Source of the DNA: Clostridiales bacterium | GTDB lineage: Bacteria > Bacillota > Clostridia > Oscillospirales > Acutalibacteraceae | Reading direction: 5' to 3' | Assembly (NCBI GenBank): GCA_012511485.1 | Contig: JAAZFZ010000330.1 | Location: forward strand, 1 to 8,476 | DNA: 8,476 bases | Shown: in pieces, positions 1 through 6,478 of the stretch | Position numbering within the stretch: the first letter of the stretch is position 1 | Layout of the letters: the number at the start of each line of letters is the position of its first letter | The notes under the pieces: model-generated | Database searches by the model: none | What the model was told of the DNA's origin: nothing | What the model saw: only the letters and a program-made list of their open reading frames with translations | Position numbers and translations under genes: made by a program

Positions 1-195
1 GGTATGTCCATGACGGGCGGCTCCACTTCAAAATTGCGCTCGGCTGTAATCGGAACACTTATCTTCTTCATTTTGAACAACGGATTGACTCTTTGGGGTC
101 TTGATCCAAACTATGTTGACATTGTCAAAGCTATATTTTTCCTGTTTACGGTAACAATATCCATTGATCGTTCACAGTATGAAACTATTACTTAA
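1..195 (+). CDS. ABC transporter permease, C-terminal end (partial)
   Basis: The first base of the window is already inside this reading frame, and the gene runs off the left edge; only 64 codons and the TAA stop are present. The residues seen (GGSTSKLRSAVIGTLIFFILN, then NGLTLWGLDP, then a last hydrophobic stretch) match the C-terminal end of ribose/RbsC-class permeases (BPD_transp_2 family). In that family a GG-G-TV-GT segment leads into a penultimate membrane helix, an 'N-GL-L-G' turn and a final helix. Two hydrophobic segments are visible, at about residues 14-28 and 40-55 of the fragment. The protein would sit in the cytoplasmic membrane as part of the importer whose binding protein and second permease follow directly. 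The internal ATG codons at 4 and 13 are not credible starts because the homologous sequence extends to the window edge. The substrate cannot be read from this fragment. Confidence 0.8.
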   Translation, partial: GMSMTGGSTSKLRSAVIGTLIFFILNNGLTLWGLDPNYVDIVKAIFFLFTVTISIDRSQYETIT

Positions 196-226
196 ACGAT
201 TGGTGAATATGAAATTCAAATTATCA

Positions 227-233
227 AAAGGAG
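227..233 (+). promoter_or_regulatory. Ribosome binding site deciding the binding-protein start
   Basis: AAAGGAG lies 8 bases before the ATG at 242. It places the start of the binding protein at 242 and not at the upstream in-frame ATG at 164, which lacks such a site and would lie inside the preceding permease gene. Confidence 0.75.
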
Positions 234-241
234 AAAAAAAT

Positions 242-1408
242 ATGAAAAAAAAGTTCAGAAGAATCTTGACTAGCACACTGGCAATTGTTCTGGCGGCATC
301 TCTTTGCTTAGGTTTTGTCGGATGTACAAAACCCGCCGATGGTGACCAGGGCAGCACCAACAATGCTGGAGACAACACTGAAAAAGTTAAGGTCGGTATG
401 ATTTGGTACGGCAACACGGATGCCATGGGCGGCACATTCTACTCATGGGCAAATCACGCTGCGGAAGTCCTCAATGTTGAACTCGTTTGGAAGCTCGGCA
501 GCTTTACCACCGCTGATGAATTGACTGACTGCGAAAACCTCATCAGTGCCGGTTGCGAAGGCATTTACTTCATCCCGATGGATACCTCAGCTAACCTTCA
601 GCTCGGCAATGCTTGCAATGATGCAGGTGTTTACTGGTCAACAAGTAACCGCGATATCATCGACAATGACGTTCTTGAAGCTTGCGAAGCTAACCCCTAC
701 TTTGTAAACCGTATTTATGACAACAGCTATGATGTCTGCAAGCAAATGGTTAAGGTTATGGCAGAAAAGGGTATTAAAGAGGTCTGCATGCTTTCAGGTG
801 ACCCGACAGACGCAATGATGGTTGACAGAAACAAAGGCTTCATCGATGGCGCAAAGGAATTCGGCGTAAAAATCCTTGCTACATCCCAGCTAGTTTCCGG
901 CGACTCAGCTACCAATGTTGACAGCGTAAACAACTTCCTGACCCTTTATCCAAATATGCAGGGTATCCTTGCAGTTTCCGGCACCGCAGGTGTTGGCGAA
1001 GCAATCATTACCGCGCTTGAAAGCTCCAACAGAGAAAAGGGCTCCATCAAGGTAGCAGCATTTGATACTTTTGATGGCAACAAAGAAGCATTTGAAAACG
1101 GCTGGCTTGCAGCAAGCTGCGGCGGCTACACAAGTGAGTGCCTTGTTTCCTTCATCTCTCTGATTAACAGAATTCGTGGCAATGTTATATCCGATGAGGT
1201 TGCTGTTATGAGCCTTTCCCCGCTGCTTATCACAAGTGCAGAAGAAATGGATATCTTCTCACAGTATGTTGACAATCCAGAAGTTCAGCTCTACAGCGAT
1301 GACATGATTAAGAGCCTTGTTGGCCCTGATGTCAAAGTTGAAGACTATCAGAAGGTTTTGGACGATTGGAGCATCGACTTTGTTAAATCAGCAGTCGGTC
1401 TGGAATAA
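242..1408 (+). CDS. Sugar ABC transporter substrate-binding lipoprotein
   Basis: This 388-residue protein is a solute receptor for the flanking importer. It begins with a typical lipoprotein signal: basic residues 2-7 (KKKFRR), a hydrophobic core at about 8-24, and a lipobox ending FVGC with the lipidated cysteine at position 28. A polar, Gly/Asn/Asp-rich tether (about 30-46) follows. The mature part has the two-lobe layout of the Peripla_BP_4 (ribose/galactose) class: a first strand KVKVGMIWYG (48-57), an internal 'GCEGIYFIPMDTSA' strand-turn (104-117) typical of the first lobe, and a 'VCMLSGDP....DRNKGFIDGAKE' segment (181-206) opening the second lobe. Further on are 'GILAVSG' (241-247) and 'VAAFDTFDG' (271-279), which match the ligand-contacting D of this fold. 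The predicted site is the outer face of the membrane. Starting at 164 would put 26 implausible residues before the signal. Ligand specificity is not readable; the downstream genes suggest a beta-glucoside. Confidence 0.88.
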   Translation: MKKKFRRILTSTLAIVLAASLCLGFVGCTKPADGDQGSTNNAGDNTEKVKVGMIWYGNTDAMGGTFYSWANHAAEVLNVELVWKLGSFTTADELTDCENLISAGCEGIYFIPMDTSANLQLGNACNDAGVYWSTSNRDIIDNDVLEACEANPYFVNRIYDNSYDVCKQMVKVMAEKGIKEVCMLSGDPTDAMMVDRNKGFIDGAKEFGVKILATSQLVSGDSATNVDSVNNFLTLYPNMQGILAVSGTAGVGEAIITALESSNREKGSIKVAAFDTFDGNKEAFENGWLAASCGGYTSECLVSFISLINRIRGNVISDEVAVMSLSPLLITSAEEMDIFSQYVDNPEVQLYSDDMIKSLVGPDVKVEDYQKVLDDWSIDFVKSAVGLE

Positions 1409-1448
1409 TCAGATATTATTAAATTGGATTTATTATTAAACAAGTGTT

Positions 1449-1454
1449 GAGGTG
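1449..1454 (+). promoter_or_regulatory. Ribosome binding site deciding the second permease start
   Basis: GAGGTG ends 6 bases before ATG 1461. The alternative in-frame GTG at 1452 is part of this site itself, so ATG 1461 is the preferred start. Confidence 0.65.
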
Positions 1455-1460
1455 AAATTA

Positions 1461-2432
1461 ATGAATAAAGCTTTGGTTACTATTCGAAATTATGCATTAT
1501 CGGTATTGGCACCGGTATTAATGATAGCACTTTTGCTGTTAGTTTCACCCGAAACGCGATCAGTTAGTGCCGTCATCTCCCTGCTCCGGCAGGGATTTGC
1601 ACCGGCCGTGCTCGGATGGGGCGTACTTTTCAACATGAAGGTTGGCAACTGGGATTTCTCTATCGGTGCCAGGTTTGTGCTCGCAACGATTCTTTCAGGC
1701 AATTTGGCCATGCAGATGAATCTCGGAATTCCCGGACTGGTTGTAATTACCATTGTTATTTCTCTTGTATTGGCTATTATCGTCGGCCTTGCTTACAAAT
1801 TTCTCAGAATCCCGACCCTCATTGCTTCAATCGGAATCTGCCTGATTTTTGAAAGCCTTACCAGAATCATTTACGGAGGCGCAGGTACGCACATTACCGC
1901 TGATTATATGCTCCTCGGTACATCTCCGTATGATTTAATTGCTTTTGTTATCTGCTTTGCAATCGCCGCCTTATTCTATTTCAAGAGAAAAATAGGCTAT
2001 AATGTGCGCGCTGTCGGTAGCAACCCAACCGTTGCACAGACAAACGGCATAAACGCTCTAAACACAAAAACGATGGCTTTAATAATTTCGGGTCTTTTCG
2101 CAGGTCTCTACTGTGTACTGAGCCTGAGCAAATCGGGCGTGTGCTCCGCAGTTTCCGGAACTTTAGGAAGCGCCGCAACCGTATTCGACGCTATGATGTG
2201 CGTTCTGATAGGTATGGCAATTTGCGGCAAGGGCAACATTATCCTTTCAATTTACAGTGGAGCACTTATCACACAAATTTTGAAGATGGGCATGATGGCA
2301 ATCGGCCTACCCACCACATACAACAAGGTTGTTATTGCCGTGTTCGTAGTTCTTTTCATGGTTTCGTCTTCGAAATCCGGTTCCTTAAAGAGTTTTACAG
2401 GAAAGTTCCATCGTAAGGCAAAAGCATGCTGA
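1461..2432 (+). CDS. ABC transporter permease, RbsC class (BPD_transp_2)
   Basis: This 323-residue, strongly hydrophobic membrane protein has about nine to ten potential membrane segments (roughly 12-28, 45-58, 70-85, 92-112, 118-136, 157-174, 204-222, 242-256, 260-282, 288-303). Two family landmarks are clear. WDFSIGA (64-70) corresponds to the 'DLSVG' segment of ribose-type permeases. GYNVRAVGSNPTVAQTNGIN (179-198) corresponds to their cytoplasmic 'G-.AIG.N..AA...GI' loop, which contacts the ATPase. Its length is normal for the family, so it is a complete gene. It follows the binding-protein gene by 52 bases. Together with the permease cut by the left edge it gives two different permeases around one binding protein, which suggests a heteromeric channel. 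It ends in a basic tail (KFHRKAKAC). No ATPase follows, so that subunit must be encoded elsewhere, probably upstream. Confidence 0.88.
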   Translation: MNKALVTIRNYALSVLAPVLMIALLLLVSPETRSVSAVISLLRQGFAPAVLGWGVLFNMKVGNWDFSIGARFVLATILSGNLAMQMNLGIPGLVVITIVISLVLAIIVGLAYKFLRIPTLIASIGICLIFESLTRIIYGGAGTHITADYMLLGTSPYDLIAFVICFAIAALFYFKRKIGYNVRAVGSNPTVAQTNGINALNTKTMALIISGLFAGLYCVLSLSKSGVCSAVSGTLGSAATVFDAMMCVLIGMAICGKGNIILSIYSGALITQILKMGMMAIGLPTTYNKVVIAVFVVLFMVSSSKSGSLKSFTGKFHRKAKAC

Positions 2433-2441
2433 AGTGACACT

Positions 2442-2453
2442 GACCGAAAGGTC
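2442..2453 (+). other. Small GAAA-tetraloop hairpin
   Basis: GACC-GAAA-GGTC, immediately after the permease stop, can fold into a 4-bp hairpin with a GNRA-type loop (one extra T-G pair possible). It precedes the larger stem-loop at 2468-2499. It may be part of a 3' end or processing structure, or chance. Confidence 0.3.
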
Positions 2454-2467
2454 GCGTAATATTTATA

Positions 2468-2499
2468 AATGGGGGAGAATAAGATTATTTTCCCCCATT
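2468..2499 (+). other. Strong intergenic stem-loop without a U-tract
   Basis: A 14-bp inverted repeat (2468-2481 against 2486-2499, one G-U pair, loop AGAT) contains a run of five G-C pairs. It lies in the 125-base gap between the importer genes and the small-protein genes. On the + strand it is followed by AATAAAAAAGG, not by T residues, so it is not a textbook intrinsic terminator. On the - strand the following bases are only moderately T-rich. The more likely role is a transcript-stabilising or processing structure that protects the importer mRNA and sets different levels for the two halves of the operon, or a partial terminator. The structure is seen in the sequence; the role is inference. 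Confidence 0.55.
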
Positions 2500-2557
2500 A
2501 ATAAAAAAGGGTGAATAACGCGTCAATCCCTGATATTAAGAGGAAGGCGTATTTAAC

Positions 2558-2986
2558 ATGAAGATTCGCATTTTATTCAGACAGATACAGCAGGTATCCC
2601 CTGAAAACCGTCAAAAACAAGCAGAACTTGAACACAGAAGCGATTTAGCCTGTGTGCGCATAGGAATTCCGCTGCCGCAGCGAATGCGTCCGTTTACAGG
2701 AAATATGGATTCCCGTATCCGCATATCCGAAAGAGAATATGACTCAATAGCTGAATTTACCCGCTTGCATATGCTGTGGGAAAACGATGAAGAATGTCAG
2801 CAGATAGCTAAAGAATGGGAACATTGCTATGATTGGCAGCGCCAGGAAATTCTTTATGTCGATGATATTCGTGACCCGATTATTCCCTGGATTCAAATGG
2901 CGGCAGAACAAGGTAAAACGATTCGCTATACCGTGAATCCTAACTATAAAATGCCAAATGAGCAGAAAACGGAAGGTGAGATATAA
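2558..2986 (+). CDS. Small NIPSNAP-like / dimeric alpha-beta-barrel protein, copy 1
   Basis: This 142-residue soluble protein has no signal peptide and no membrane segment. I do not recognise a named gene. Its layout is like NIPSNAP/ABM-type ferredoxin-fold proteins. There is an N-terminal strand with arginine (KIRILFRQI), a charged helix (about 15-33), then GIPLPQRMRPFTG (36-48). A strand with an acidic residue follows (RIRISEREYDSIAEF, 53-67), then a helix ending in a small acidic 'ENDEECQQI' turn (75-83), and the closing strand RQEILYVDD (95-103). A further roughly 40-residue tail has no counterpart in the core fold. The next gene is clearly related: shared positions include GxPxPxR, TG/SG, DE-CQ-I and R-E-(I/L)LYVD. 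A GGAAGG-type ribosome binding site at 2541-2547 supports the ATG at 2558. Members of this fold class bind small, often aromatic or isoprenoid, molecules as dimers, but no catalytic residue can be named. The fold call is made by eye. Confidence 0.65.
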   Translation: MKIRILFRQIQQVSPENRQKQAELEHRSDLACVRIGIPLPQRMRPFTGNMDSRIRISEREYDSIAEFTRLHMLWENDEECQQIAKEWEHCYDWQRQEILYVDDIRDPIIPWIQMAAEQGKTIRYTVNPNYKMPNEQKTEGEI

Positions 2987-2988
2987 AA

Positions 2989-3366
2989 ATGAGATTTATG
3001 TATCGCCAGACGCAAAACATTCCATTTGAAAAGTGGCTTCAAGAATTGGAGCTGGAACGCAAAACCGATGAAGAAGAAGCAAGGCTCGGCCATCCGATAC
3101 CCCGCCGTTACCGCTATTATTCGGGAGCAGAAAATTCTCAGACAAGAGTCCACGAGCGTGTTTATGAAGATTTTGAAGCCTTCGGAAAAATGTTTGAGGC
3201 ATGGGCTGACGACGAAATATGTCAAAAAATAGAGGTTGAACGGCACAATTATTATAATTGGGAGAGGGAAGAGCTTCTCTATGTGGATGAGCCGATTGAC
3301 ATAGAAGCACTCAAAAAAGAATTGCTTTCACAGGGCAAGCAGATTGCCGGGATTTATCAGGACTGA
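2989..3366 (+). CDS. Small NIPSNAP-like / dimeric alpha-beta-barrel protein, copy 2
   Basis: This 125-residue soluble protein is a diverged tandem paralogue of the gene ending two bases upstream, so the two are almost certainly co-translated. The core elements repeat in the same order: MRFMYRQTQ strand, a Glu/Lys-rich helix (12-32), LGHPIPRRYRYYSG (33-46), a strand with RVHERVYEDFEAF (53-65), DDEICQKI (74-81) and EELLYVDEP (94-102). It ends with a short helix and a QGKQIAGIY strand. The ribosome binding site GGAAGGTGAG (2971-2980) lies inside the previous gene, 8 bases before ATG 2989; a second ATG at 2998 fits the spacing less well. Because the two copies differ, they may form a heterodimer (inference). 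It is followed by a 108-base gap in which I see no convincing promoter. Function is unknown; proximity to a beta-glucoside kinase and hydrolase suggests binding or modification of a glycoside or its aglycone. Confidence 0.65.
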   Translation: MRFMYRQTQNIPFEKWLQELELERKTDEEEARLGHPIPRRYRYYSGAENSQTRVHERVYEDFEAFGKMFEAWADDEICQKIEVERHNYYNWEREELLYVDEPIDIEALKKELLSQGKQIAGIYQD

Positions 3367-3474
3367 AACGAATTATACTGTTGCCGGAGCAAACTGTGAT
3401 GGCCTGCTTGCATTATTAAAAAACACACTAAACAGTAATTACAATATGTAAGAATATAATGGAGATCAATTATT

Positions 3475-4455
3475 ATGAAAGTTTTAGCACTTGATTTCGG
3501 CGGAAGCTCCGTTAAATACGGAATCGTCGATGAGAATGCAGTAATCACCGAATCCGGGAAGCTTCCTGCACCTCTTTCTTCTGCTGATGAATTTACAGAC
3601 ACGGTGAAAAGCCTTTATGAAAAGTATAAAGATACCGTGTCAGGCATCGGCATCAGCCTACCCGGAAACATAGACCCCGAAACCGGTGTGCTTTTCGGGA
3701 GCGGCGTTTATACAGAACTGTACGGCAAAAGCGTGACCGATATTGTTAGGGAAAAATGCAATGTTCCCGTTACCATTGAAAACGACGGAAAGTGCGGCGC
3801 GCTCTCTGAAGCTTGGAAGGGCTCTTTGCAGCATTGCAATGATGGTATTGTTATTATTCTCGGCTCCGGAATTGCCGGTGGACTTATCAAGGACCACAAA
3901 ATCCACAGCGGCAAGGGCTTCAACGCAGGTGAGTTTTCGTATATGATTACTACCCCCGGCGATTATAGTATGCTCTCATCTGCTTGTATGTCTGTCGGTA
4001 TGCTCGGCGTTACCTACAAGCTTTGCAAGCTGAAGAATCTTGACCTTTCCGTTCAGGATTCCAGCCCGACATTACTTTTTCTTGATAGCCTTTTTTCTTC
4101 AAAATACCCTGCTTCGACTGGCGAGCCAAAAAAGATTAAGGCTGACGGCAAACAGTTCTTCAGCTGGGTTAATCAGGGCGACGAGGATGCTTTGCAAGTC
4201 TATAAAGAGTTCATGGAGTCTTTGGGAGCACTTGCCTTCAATGCACAGATATGCTTTGCACCCGATAGAATCGTCATCGGCGGCGGGCTGAGCATGGAGG
4301 AGCGCGTGATTCCGGATTTGCAGGCAGAGATAGATAAATACTATGCCGGCTACGGCCTCGGTGATAAGATGAGAGCCGAAATTGTCCGCAGCACTTATAG
4401 AAGTGAGTCGAATCTTTACGGAGCGACATACAATTTTATTATTCGTAATACATAA
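3475..4455 (+). CDS. bglK: ROK-family beta-glucoside kinase (BglK-like)
   Basis: This 326-residue cytoplasmic sugar kinase of the ROK family is predicted to use ATP to phosphorylate the glucosyl 6-OH of cellobiose-like or aryl beta-glucosides. It shows the phosphate-binding DFGGSSVK (7-14), the catalytic-loop ENDGKCGALSEAW (102-114) with predicted base D104, and the adenosine/sugar segment LGSGIAGGL (129-137). These are followed by AGEFSYM (151-157) and a late GGG (269-271). The zinc-site features of typical ROK glucokinases are absent: the 'GH' after AGE is SY, and no CxCGxxGCxE is present. The same replacement (AGEFGYM) is what I recall for Klebsiella BglK, and that is the reason for preferring this branch to glucokinase. 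The C-terminal SNLYGATYNFI also matches that group. It lacks the N-terminal DNA-binding domain of ROK repressors. The ATG at 3475 is preceded by GGAG at 3461-3464. The 15-base gap to the GH1 gene implies coupled function. Glucokinase or another glycoside kinase remains possible. Confidence 0.8.
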   Translation: MKVLALDFGGSSVKYGIVDENAVITESGKLPAPLSSADEFTDTVKSLYEKYKDTVSGIGISLPGNIDPETGVLFGSGVYTELYGKSVTDIVREKCNVPVTIENDGKCGALSEAWKGSLQHCNDGIVIILGSGIAGGLIKDHKIHSGKGFNAGEFSYMITTPGDYSMLSSACMSVGMLGVTYKLCKLKNLDLSVQDSSPTLLFLDSLFSSKYPASTGEPKKIKADGKQFFSWVNQGDEDALQVYKEFMESLGALAFNAQICFAPDRIVIGGGLSMEERVIPDLQAEIDKYYAGYGLGDKMRAEIVRSTYRSESNLYGATYNFIIRNT

Positions 4456-4470
4456 AGGAGTTGTAATACC

Positions 4471-5871
4471 ATGTTTCCTAAAAATATTCTTTGGGGCGGC
4501 GCCACTGCTGCCAATCAGATGGAAGGTGCATATCTCGAAGACGGTAAAGGTCTTTCAATTCAGGATTTAATGCCGCACGGGGTTGCAGCTCCGCACACAC
4601 AAGAGCCCACACCTGATAATCTGAAGCTTATCGGAATTGATTTTTATCACCGCTATGCGCAGGATATTAAGCTTTTTGCACAAATGGGCTTCAAGGTTTT
4701 TCGTATGTCCATCGCCTGGTCCAGAATTTTTCCCAACGGTGATGATGCGCAACCAAACGAAATGGGTCTTGCATTTTATGATAAGGTCTTTGATGAATGC
4801 CACAAATACGGCATTGAGCCTCTTGTTACCCTTTCCCACTACGAAACTCCTCTTAATGTGGCAAAGAAGTATGACGGGTTCAGAAGCCGCAAAACAGTAG
4901 ATATGTTCGTCAAATATGCACGAACTGTTTTCAAAAGATATAACGGAAAGGTCAAATATTGGCTTACCTTCAATGAGATTAATACTGTCCTTTCCGAGCC
5001 TTTTATGAGTGGCGGCATTTGGACCGATAAGAACGAGCTTTCCCTCGGCGACAAATTGCAGGCTATTCATCATGAGCTTGTAGCATCAGCTTCTGCTGTC
5101 AAAATCGCGCATGAAATAAATCCCGAAAACAAGGTTGGCTGCATGGTCCTCGCCCTTCCGATTTATCCGTTAACTCCCAATCCGAGCGATGTTTTGAAGG
5201 CTATGGAAATGAACCATAATAATCTGCTCTTTACGGATGTTCAGGCGCGCGGCTATTATCCGTCATATGCAAAGCGTTGGTATAAAGATAACAACATCAA
5301 ATTGGTTATTGATGACGGGGATGAGGAAATACTCAAAAACTCAGTTGACTTTATATCATTCAGCTATTATTGGAGCCTTTGTGCTTCGTCTGTCCCCAAA
5401 AACTTCAAGCAGATGTATTTCTCGGATGCTGTGCCGAATCCTCATTTGAAGGCAACCGATTCGGGCTGGCAGATTGATCCGCAGGGTCTTCGCTATATTC
5501 TCAACGAGTTCTATGAACGCTACCAGAAACCATTGTTTATTGCAGAAAACGGTCTCGGTGCGTATGACGAGCTTGTTAAGGGCGAGGACGGCAGCTATAC
5601 CGTTAATGACGATTACCGCATTGAATTCCTTCGCGAACACTTGCTTGAGGTTGAGCAGGCAATTGAAGACGGTGTGGATATTATGGGCTACACTTCATGG
5701 GGCTGTATTGACCTTGTCAGCGCCTCTACCGCAGAAATGGAAAAACGCTATGGGTACATCTATGTTGACCGTGATAACAAGGGTAACGGTACACTGGAGC
5801 GCTACCGCAAAAAGAGCTTTTATTGGTATAAGAAAGTAATTGAAACGAACGGTGCAAGTCTTCACGACTGA
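4471..5871 (+). CDS. GH1 6-phospho-beta-glucosidase
   Basis: This 466-residue cytoplasmic glycoside hydrolase of family 1 is full length for the family. It opens with FPKNILWGGATAANQMEG, the standard N-terminal strand with its substrate-contacting Gln. It has FRMSIAWSRIFPNG (77-90), the acid/base glutamate in TFNE (E169), SFSYY (297-301) and the nucleophile in IAENG (E359). The segment SASTAEMEKRYGYIYVD (417-433) contains S419, K425 and Y427 in the S-x5-K-x-Y arrangement. In 6-phospho-beta-glucosidases this arrangement holds the 6-phosphate; simple beta-glucosidases lack it. The expected reaction is hydrolysis of a 6-phospho-beta-glucoside to glucose 6-phosphate plus the aglycone or sugar. 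No PTS gene is seen, so its phosphorylated substrate probably comes from the kinase encoded 15 bases upstream. The residues before the lysine (SAST instead of the SWSN of phospho-galactosidases) argue for glucoside over galactoside. AAGGAG at 4455-4460 supports the start. Confidence 0.9.
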   Translation: MFPKNILWGGATAANQMEGAYLEDGKGLSIQDLMPHGVAAPHTQEPTPDNLKLIGIDFYHRYAQDIKLFAQMGFKVFRMSIAWSRIFPNGDDAQPNEMGLAFYDKVFDECHKYGIEPLVTLSHYETPLNVAKKYDGFRSRKTVDMFVKYARTVFKRYNGKVKYWLTFNEINTVLSEPFMSGGIWTDKNELSLGDKLQAIHHELVASASAVKIAHEINPENKVGCMVLALPIYPLTPNPSDVLKAMEMNHNNLLFTDVQARGYYPSYAKRWYKDNNIKLVIDDGDEEILKNSVDFISFSYYWSLCASSVPKNFKQMYFSDAVPNPHLKATDSGWQIDPQGLRYILNEFYERYQKPLFIAENGLGAYDELVKGEDGSYTVNDDYRIEFLREHLLEVEQAIEDGVDIMGYTSWGCIDLVSASTAEMEKRYGYIYVDRDNKGNGTLERYRKKSFYWYKKVIETNGASLHD

Positions 5872-5893
5872 ACCTTTTCGAAAACTGAGACAC

Positions 5894-5898
5894 AGGAG
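5894..5898 (+). promoter_or_regulatory. Ribosome binding site deciding the first VOC start
   Basis: AGGAG at 5894-5898 directly touches the ATG at 5899, which is too close for initiation. It lies 9 bases before the in-frame ATG at 5908, which is therefore preferred. Confidence 0.7.
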
Positions 5899-5907
5899 AT
5901 GATTGCA

Positions 5908-6435
5908 ATGGCACAAATGAAAACAAACGCCTATCCTTACCACGCTCCGAAAAAATATCCCAAGAAGGATTTGCACGGAAGAGTGCGTATGCTCATGATG
6001 CAGTATAAGGACTTCAAGCGGTTTCAAAAGTTCTATGTAAATGTGTTTGGCTGGGATATGTTTGAGCTTCCCGAAGCGGCGGGCGGAGCAAAGAAAGGCA
6101 GCGACAAGCCGTCTCTTCTGATTGCAACCGGTCCCAGCTACGAAACTTGGGAGGGTCTCAACCCCGGGCATATGAATGTAATGGTATCTCAAGCCGAAGG
6201 TGATGTAAATACGCCATTTCCGAGCATGGAAGTTCATATGGACGAGCCGTTTGCAAATACAATAAACAATGTGACCGCACATGGAGGGAAATTGATTGGG
6301 GATATGCCCGCCGAAAGAGATGACTGGATGGTAATGGCGCAAGTGCATGATCCTTCAGGGAATCTGTTATCTTTGGGTAAATGCCCTATCTCAATAATAT
6401 GGGAAGAACCCGAGGCCGGCTACGATCAGGATTGA
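5908..6435 (+). CDS. VOC (glyoxalase-like) protein, array copy 1
   Basis: This 175-residue soluble protein belongs to the vicinal oxygen chelate superfamily, closest by eye to the 'predicted enzyme related to lactoylglutathione lyase' group. A Lys/Tyr/Pro-rich leader (YPYHAPKKYPKK, 9-20) comes before the first strand LHGRVRMLMMQY. This is followed by the family helix and strand FYVNVFGWDMFELPE (42-56), a glycine-rich loop, LLIATGP (70-76), the second-half strand MEVHMD (107-112), a helix with NNVTAHGGKLIGD (120-132), and the closing DPSGNLLSLGKCP (148-160). The glutamate that binds metal in true glyoxalases (the E of DP-GN-xE) is S155 here, so a classic glyoxalase I reaction is unlikely. The C-terminal WEEPEAGYDQD is nearly repeated in copies 2 and 3. 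It follows the GH1 gene by 36 bases. The reaction is not known; a role on the glycoside or aglycone is inferred from context only. Confidence 0.82.
   Translation: MAQMKTNAYPYHAPKKYPKKDLHGRVRMLMMQYKDFKRFQKFYVNVFGWDMFELPEAAGGAKKGSDKPSLLIATGPSYETWEGLNPGHMNVMVSQAEGDVNTPFPSMEVHMDEPFANTINNVTAHGGKLIGDMPAERDDWMVMAQVHDPSGNLLSLGKCPISIIWEEPEAGYDQD
6067..6176 (+). repeat. 110-base near-identical tract, copy A (partner at 7192-7301)
   Basis: By direct comparison, bases 6067-6176 equal 7192-7301 at 109 of 110 positions; the one difference is T6156 against A7281. The tract starts within ELPEAAGG and ends within NPGHMN of the VOC proteins. Mismatches, including synonymous ones, resume at once on both sides, and the intervening paralogue at 6479-7009 differs at many synonymous sites over the same segment. 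Confidence 0.9.
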
Positions 6436-6478
6436 TCGTCAAATAAAAACAACTATTGCCGAGAAAGGAGAATTAGGT

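Noticed and set aside
164..241. Upstream ATG giving a 414-residue binding protein
   Set aside because: It overlaps the permease end, has no ribosome binding site, and would put 26 residues ahead of a perfect lipoprotein signal that starts at 242.
3440..3460. TACAAT and TATAAT boxes before the kinase gene
   Set aside because: No credible -35 element lies at 16-18 bases, and TATAAT at 3455-3460 touches the ribosome binding site, leaving no room for a leader. An internal promoter is possible but not supported.
4567..5073. 168-codon minus-strand open frame
   Set aside because: It is entirely antisense to the GH1 gene, which has full family motifs; no independent support.
5875..5884. TTTTCGAAAA palindrome after the GH1 stop
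   Set aside because: It is short, AT-rich and without a loop or flanking operator-like repeats; easily chance.
5695..6348. 217-codon open frame on the minus strand, with a similar one at 6572-7075
   Set aside because: Both lie antisense to VOC genes in corresponding positions, so they are shadows repeated because the sense genes are paralogues. They lack ribosome binding sites and protein-like composition.
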